Origin: Isotricha intestinalis
Taxonomy: Eukaryota; Ciliophora; Litostomatea; Vestibuliferida; Isotrichidae
DNA length: 23,522 bases
Direction of reading: 5' to 3'
NCBI GenBank assembly: GCA_023807065.1
Contig: JAJJLU010000680.1
Location: 1-23,522 of the forward strand
Below the pieces are notes generated by a model. That model worked only from the letters and a program-made list of their open reading frames with translations, was not told the DNA's origin and did not search any database. Within the stretch, counting starts at the first letter, position 1. Each line of letters starts with the position of its first letter. Below are positions 20,141-23,522 of this stretch, piece by piece. The position numbers and the translations under genes are program-made.

Positions 20141-20500
20141 TTAATTTTATTAAATATTTTTAATTTTTTATTATATTTTTTTTGAAAATTTATTTCATTG
20201 TATGATTTCTCTGTTTTATACAATTAAAATTATGATTTTAAATAAAAAATGAAAATTTTGTTTATGAAGACAATCTTAAAAATAATAATATTATTTAAAC
20301 TAATTATTAAAAAAAAATAAATAATTTGAAAATTAATAAAAAAATTAATAAATTACCTGAAAATAATCCATGATGTTACTCCCAAAAAAAAAATAAAAAT
20401 TATTTCAAAAAAAATATTTAAAAAAATGAAAAAACCGGAAAAAATTCTTAATAAAAAATGAAAATAATTTCTAAAAAGAAAAAACATCAAAATTCATATT
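20141..20500. other. A+T-rich spacer, promoter side of PP2C
   Basis: The 5' flank of the PP2C gene on the minus strand. It contains A-rich and T-rich runs and nothing recognisable. The right end, from about 20495, runs into the pseudogene described next. Confidence 0.5.
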
Positions 20501-20957
20501 TTTTAAGAGGTAGCGAAAAGAGCTTTTAAATAAGAAAGTTTATTTCAATTCATCAACTAAATGAAAATAATATCCCATTCACCAGTAGGAGTAAAACTAG
20601 GAACTGAAGAAGTCAGTATAAATGAATTTTTCAGATCATTCAACTTCTTCAATAAATCTCATTCATCAGTGAAAATATCACTTACATTATATTTAGTAAC
20701 TAATTTTAATTTTTGAATAGATATTTTTCTTTGAGATTTCAAAGTTACACCTTGCCCTAATTCTATTTCTGGAGTTGTAATCTTACTTTGAAATGTTCTT
20801 AAATTTGATTCATATCACATATTTCTAAATTTACTGGATATCCATTATAATCTTTTATCCCTTTTGAAATACATTACTCTACATCAAATAATTTACCTCT
20901 AAATTGACAGGATATTGTTAAAAGAAGAAATAAAATAATTATTTCTTTCTTTTTTTA
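20501..20957 (-). pseudogene. Pseudogene of a small secreted ML-like protein
   Basis: Read downward from 20954, the sequence gives a clear signal-peptide-like start, KKKEIIILFLLLTISCQF, but the ATG is missing (a TAA stands at 20955). The frame continues ISKGIKDYNGYPVNLEIC, then shifts one base near 20805 to ITTPEIELGQGVTLKSQR and VTKYNVSDIF, then SSVPSFTPTGEWDIIF. It shifts again near 20561 to HLVDELK, with a possible tail to about 20501. In-frame stops are TAA 20874, TGA 20659 and TAA 20540. The order (signal, Cys, P-x-x-x-G-x-x-V strands, PSFTPTG-W, a strand then a D/E turn) resembles ML (MD-2-related lipid-recognition) proteins such as NPC2 and GM2 activator. That assignment is tentative; the coding origin is much firmer. 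Start loss, three stops and two shifts make it dead. Confidence 0.55.
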
Positions 20958-21720
20958 TATATTTATTTTTTGTTCTGTATTTTATATTATTGTTTAAACT
21001 TTTAAAAATTATAATTAAATTAAAGAAACAATATTTTTGTTCAAATGATAATATTAATGTAATAGACACTAATGAGATAAAAGATCGTTAATAAAAAAAA
21101 TTAAAAATTCAGTAAAATATGAGAATAATTAATGAAATTTTTAAAATTATCAAAAAAAAAGGATTAATCAAACTAAGAAGAATGTTAAATCTATTTTTTA
21201 AATTTGTAAAAAAATTCTGTTATTTTTTGAATTTATTTGATGATAATTCTAATTTTTATTTATTCCAAAAAACATAATATACTATTTAAGAATTTAAATA
21301 AACTAATAATTATTATTCTTCAAATTTTAAACTCTAAATTAATTGTTTGTTAAGGAAAATAAATCTAAATAATAATAGAATTATAAAATTGTTTTATGTG
21401 AATAAAAATTATAATATATAAATTTACTTTTAATAAATTAACAATTTTTCTTTTTTAAATAAACTTACTTTTTGAATGATATGTGTCAAACAAACTTTAT
21501 AATTTTATTTATTTTACAACATTAATAATTAAAATTTCAAATATTTTTGTTTTTCAATTAAATTTCATATTGTTCTTAATGTCAAATTTTTTCCATATTT
21601 TCGATTACTTGTTTAGTTTATTATTTTAAGAATTGAATACCAAATACTAAAAAATATAAATCAAAAAATAAATTCTTTTTCCAAAAAACTAAAATCTAAA
21701 AAAATTAAAAAATTTATATC
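20958..21720. other. A+T-rich spacer, no recognisable gene
   Basis: It lies between the ML-like pseudogene and the 3' end of casein kinase 1. A 52-codon open frame from ATG 21119 to TAA 21277 reads MRIINEIFKIIKKKGLIKL and ends with FDDNSNFYLF. It matches nothing I know and is within chance length for this composition. No RNA gene or structured repeat was seen. Confidence 0.45.
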
Positions 21721-22974
21721 TTACATTAAACAACATTTTGAAGCAGCTTTATTATCATTATCTTTACTTTCAATAAAAACATGATTTCTATTTTTATTGT
21801 TGTTCTCATAATTATTATTACAAATCATTAAATGATTTGTATTATTACTTTTATATGAAATATAATTATTCCCATTAGAAGCAATTTCGTTTTTTCTTTT
21901 AACAGAAAGAATACTTTCAGATTCTTTTTTATGAATACTTTTCTTTTCAGAAATTTGATAAACACTTGTAGATAAACCATCAATATTATTATTATTATTA
22001 TTACTTTCAGCTTTTCTTTTTCTTAAATCATTTTGAGTAGTCCAATCATAAATATAATCTAAATTTTCTCCCATTTCATCACATAATAAATAAACAAATA
22101 AATTTCTTAACATATCATAATCAGGTTCTTCAGTATAACCTAAATTCCTTGAATAAGTAACATATTCTTGAAATTCATTAGGAAAATTTTTACATAATTC
22201 TTCACTAGATATTTCTTTTTTTTTTTCTAAAATTTTTTGATATCTTGCTTCTTTAGTTTTAACTTTTAAACCTTGCCAAGGTAAACTTCCTCTTAAAAAA
22301 TATAATAAAACATAACCAACACTTTCTAAATCATCTCTTCGACTTTGTTCATATTCTTCTAAAGCATGAATAGAAGCATATCTAGCAGTACCAGTTAATT
22401 TTTTTTTTTTAATATAAGGATATTGAACTAAAGTTCTACTTGATCTAAATTTTTTTGCTAAACCAAAATCAATAATATATAAATGAGCATTATTTTCTGA
22501 ATATCCCATTACAAAATTATCTGGTTTAATATCACGATGAATTATATGTTTATCATGAATAAATTGTAATATATTAATAATTTGATATGCTAATAAACAT
22601 ACTGTTTTTATTGAAAAATTTTTATGAATATTTATTAAATCTTCTAAACTTTTATCCATTAATTGCATTATTAAAATATTATATTCTCCACTCGTTCCAA
22701 ATGATTCTATATTTGGAATATTTGGACCTCTTAAATAATTCATTATTGTTGCTTCACTTTCTAAAAGACTTGGATTTCTAGTTTTATTTTCAAATTTCAT
22801 TGCATAATATATTTTATTATATTCTGCTTTATATACTTTTCCAAATGAACCTTCTCCTAGTTTTTTTATTGTTCTATATTTTTGAAAGAATATTTTATTT
22901 AATAAATGATCGTTATTAGATATGTGTTGACTATCTTTCTCTTTTTGTTCTTTCGTTTTTTTTGATACTTCCAT
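21721..22974 (-). CDS. Casein kinase 1 family protein kinase with CaaX tail
   Basis: A 417-residue Ser/Thr kinase of the CK1 family. The kinase domain is at about 33-310, with LGEGSFGKVY (39-48), catalytic Lys60, HRDIKPDN (146-153), DFG (169-171), TGTARYAS (194-201) and the CK1-specific HALEEYEQSRRDDLESVGY (203-221). In place of APE it has the usual CK1 SIH/SIN-type segment. After the domain comes an Asn/Ser/Lys-rich tail, including six Asn encoded by an AAT repeat (about 22000), ending in SKCCLM. The last four residues, CCLM, form a CaaX box with Met at the end, predicting farnesylation at Cys414, and the next Cys could add palmitate. CK1 gamma and yeast Yck kinases are also membrane-bound, but by palmitoylation. 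The start is the first ATG; the stop is TAA. It lies 548 bases from the end of the window and is transcribed away from it. Confidence 0.95.
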   Translation of the reverse strand: MEVSKKTKEQKEKDSQHISNNDHLLNKIFFQKYRTIKKLGEGSFGKVYKAEYNKIYYAMKFENKTRNPSLLESEATIMNYLRGPNIPNIESFGTSGEYNILIMQLMDKSLEDLINIHKNFSIKTVCLLAYQIINILQFIHDKHIIHRDIKPDNFVMGYSENNAHLYIIDFGLAKKFRSSRTLVQYPYIKKKKLTGTARYASIHALEEYEQSRRDDLESVGYVLLYFLRGSLPWQGLKVKTKEARYQKILEKKKEISSEELCKNFPNEFQEYVTYSRNLGYTEEPDYDMLRNLFVYLLCDEMGENLDYIYDWTTQNDLRKRKAESNNNNNNIDGLSTSVYQISEKKSIHKKESESILSVKRKNEIASNGNNYISYKSNNTNHLMICNNNYENNNKNRNHVFIESKDNDNKAASKCCLM

Positions 22975-23506
22975 TTAATTTATATTTTTTTTCAATTGTT
23001 TTATGAATTCGTTAAAGAAGGAAATTATATTTTTAATATTTATCAATTTAATTTAAAAATATTTTTCTGTATTTTATTTGGATTTAAGGGTGAAGAAGTA
23101 AAATAAACATTGATTATAAAAAGGAGAGAATGTAAATATAAATTTATATTTTTTTTCTATTTAAATGATTTTTTTTTTTAAATTTAAACTAATGAATATT
23201 TCAAATAAATTAACTTTTGATTTTGTTACTAATCTGAATTTACTTGCCAAAAATTATTTTTATTTATAAAATATTTTCAAATAAAATCATATTCAATCAA
23301 AACAATTTAACTATTTTTGTGAAAAACATTATTTTTGTTATAGATAAATCTAATAAAAAATATTATAAAACATTAAATTATTTTTAATTCTCAAAAACTT
23401 TGATTATTTTTATACAAATAAAAAAAATATCAGTTTTTAAAAGAATGAATAATAAAAATGATAAAATAATGATATATAAATTAAAAATATAAGGAGATTC
23501 TTATAT
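22975..23506. other. Subtelomeric spacer and CK1 promoter region
   Basis: About 0.5 kb of A+T-rich sequence between the CK1 start codon and the telomere-like end. No gene is seen. It should contain the CK1 promoter on the minus strand. The short distance from gene to chromosome end fits ciliate macronuclear chromosomes. Confidence 0.55.
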
Positions 23507-23522
23507 GGGGATTGGGGATTGG
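23507..23522 (+). repeat. Telomere-like GGGGATT repeats at window end
   Basis: The last 16 bases are two full GGGGATT units plus GG, directly after ordinary A+T-rich sequence. The G-rich strand runs 5' to 3' toward the end, as on a real telomere. Ciliate telomeres are short G-rich repeats such as TTGGGG and TTTTGGGG; this unit differs by an A. Only 2.3 units are present, so the window is probably cut inside the array. Alternatives are a chance G-rich motif or an artefact at the contig end. Confidence 0.65.

Noticed and set aside
406..20957. Reassigned stop codons (TAA/TAG as Gln, TGA as Trp) to explain the stops in the broken genes
   Set aside because: Some of the stops would read sensibly as Gln or Trp, which is tempting for a ciliate. 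But the six main genes have no in-frame TAA, TAG or TGA in several thousand codons and end on TAA or TGA, and the broken genes also carry frameshifts and lost start codons that recoding cannot explain.
21119..21277. 52-codon frame with ATG and a weak EF-hand-like FDDNSN segment
   Set aside because: The loop lacks the ordered Ca-binding residues and the central Gly, there is no second hand, and the length is explained by chance.

Overview
The window looks like nuclear (probably macronuclear) DNA of a ciliate that keeps the standard genetic code. It is extremely A+T-rich. The six main genes carry no evident introns and end in TAA or TGA, with no in-frame TAA, TAG or TGA once two one-base shifts in one gene are allowed for. 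Two signs point to alveolates and ciliates. One is a cGMP-dependent protein kinase (PKG) with a Met-Gly-Cys N-terminus, four cyclic-nucleotide domains (third one degenerate) and a C-terminal kinase. The other is that the last 16 bases read GGGGATTGGGGATTGG, which looks like the beginning of a telomere on the correct strand. An anaerobic or gut trichostome (litostome) ciliate would fit, but the species is an inference.

Layout, left to right: a broken Tctex1-type dynein light chain gene (406-744, -); a mitotic A/B-type cyclin (1420-2727, -); a weak histone-fold, TAF13-like remnant (3253-3439, +); a protein with N-terminal zinc-binding motifs, a B-box-like finger and C-terminal WD-like repeats (3462-5450, +), followed by a decayed paralogue of its N-terminus (5852-6240, +); a 2233-residue single-pass membrane protein of unknown function (7065-13766, +); the PKG (13892-16744, +), split into three open frames by one missing and one extra base; 2.3 kb without a recognisable gene; a PP2C phosphatase (19067-20140, -); a pseudogene of a small secreted protein resembling an ML lipid-binding domain (20501-20957, -); a casein kinase 1 ending in a CaaX box (21721-22974, -); a 0.5 kb subtelomeric spacer; and the telomere-like end.

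Four of the recognisable genes are signalling or cell-cycle components (cyclin, PKG, PP2C, CK1). Two of the kinases carry lipidation signals (N-terminal MGC on PKG, C-terminal CCLM on CK1), so both are predicted to work at membranes. There is no evidence of an operon or of co-regulation; the genes lie on both strands with long A+T-rich spacers. The clearest new material is between the genes: at least two, probably four, decayed coding sequences. Their lesion density is far above that of the intact genes, so the spacers seem to be graveyards of small genes rather than featureless A+T.
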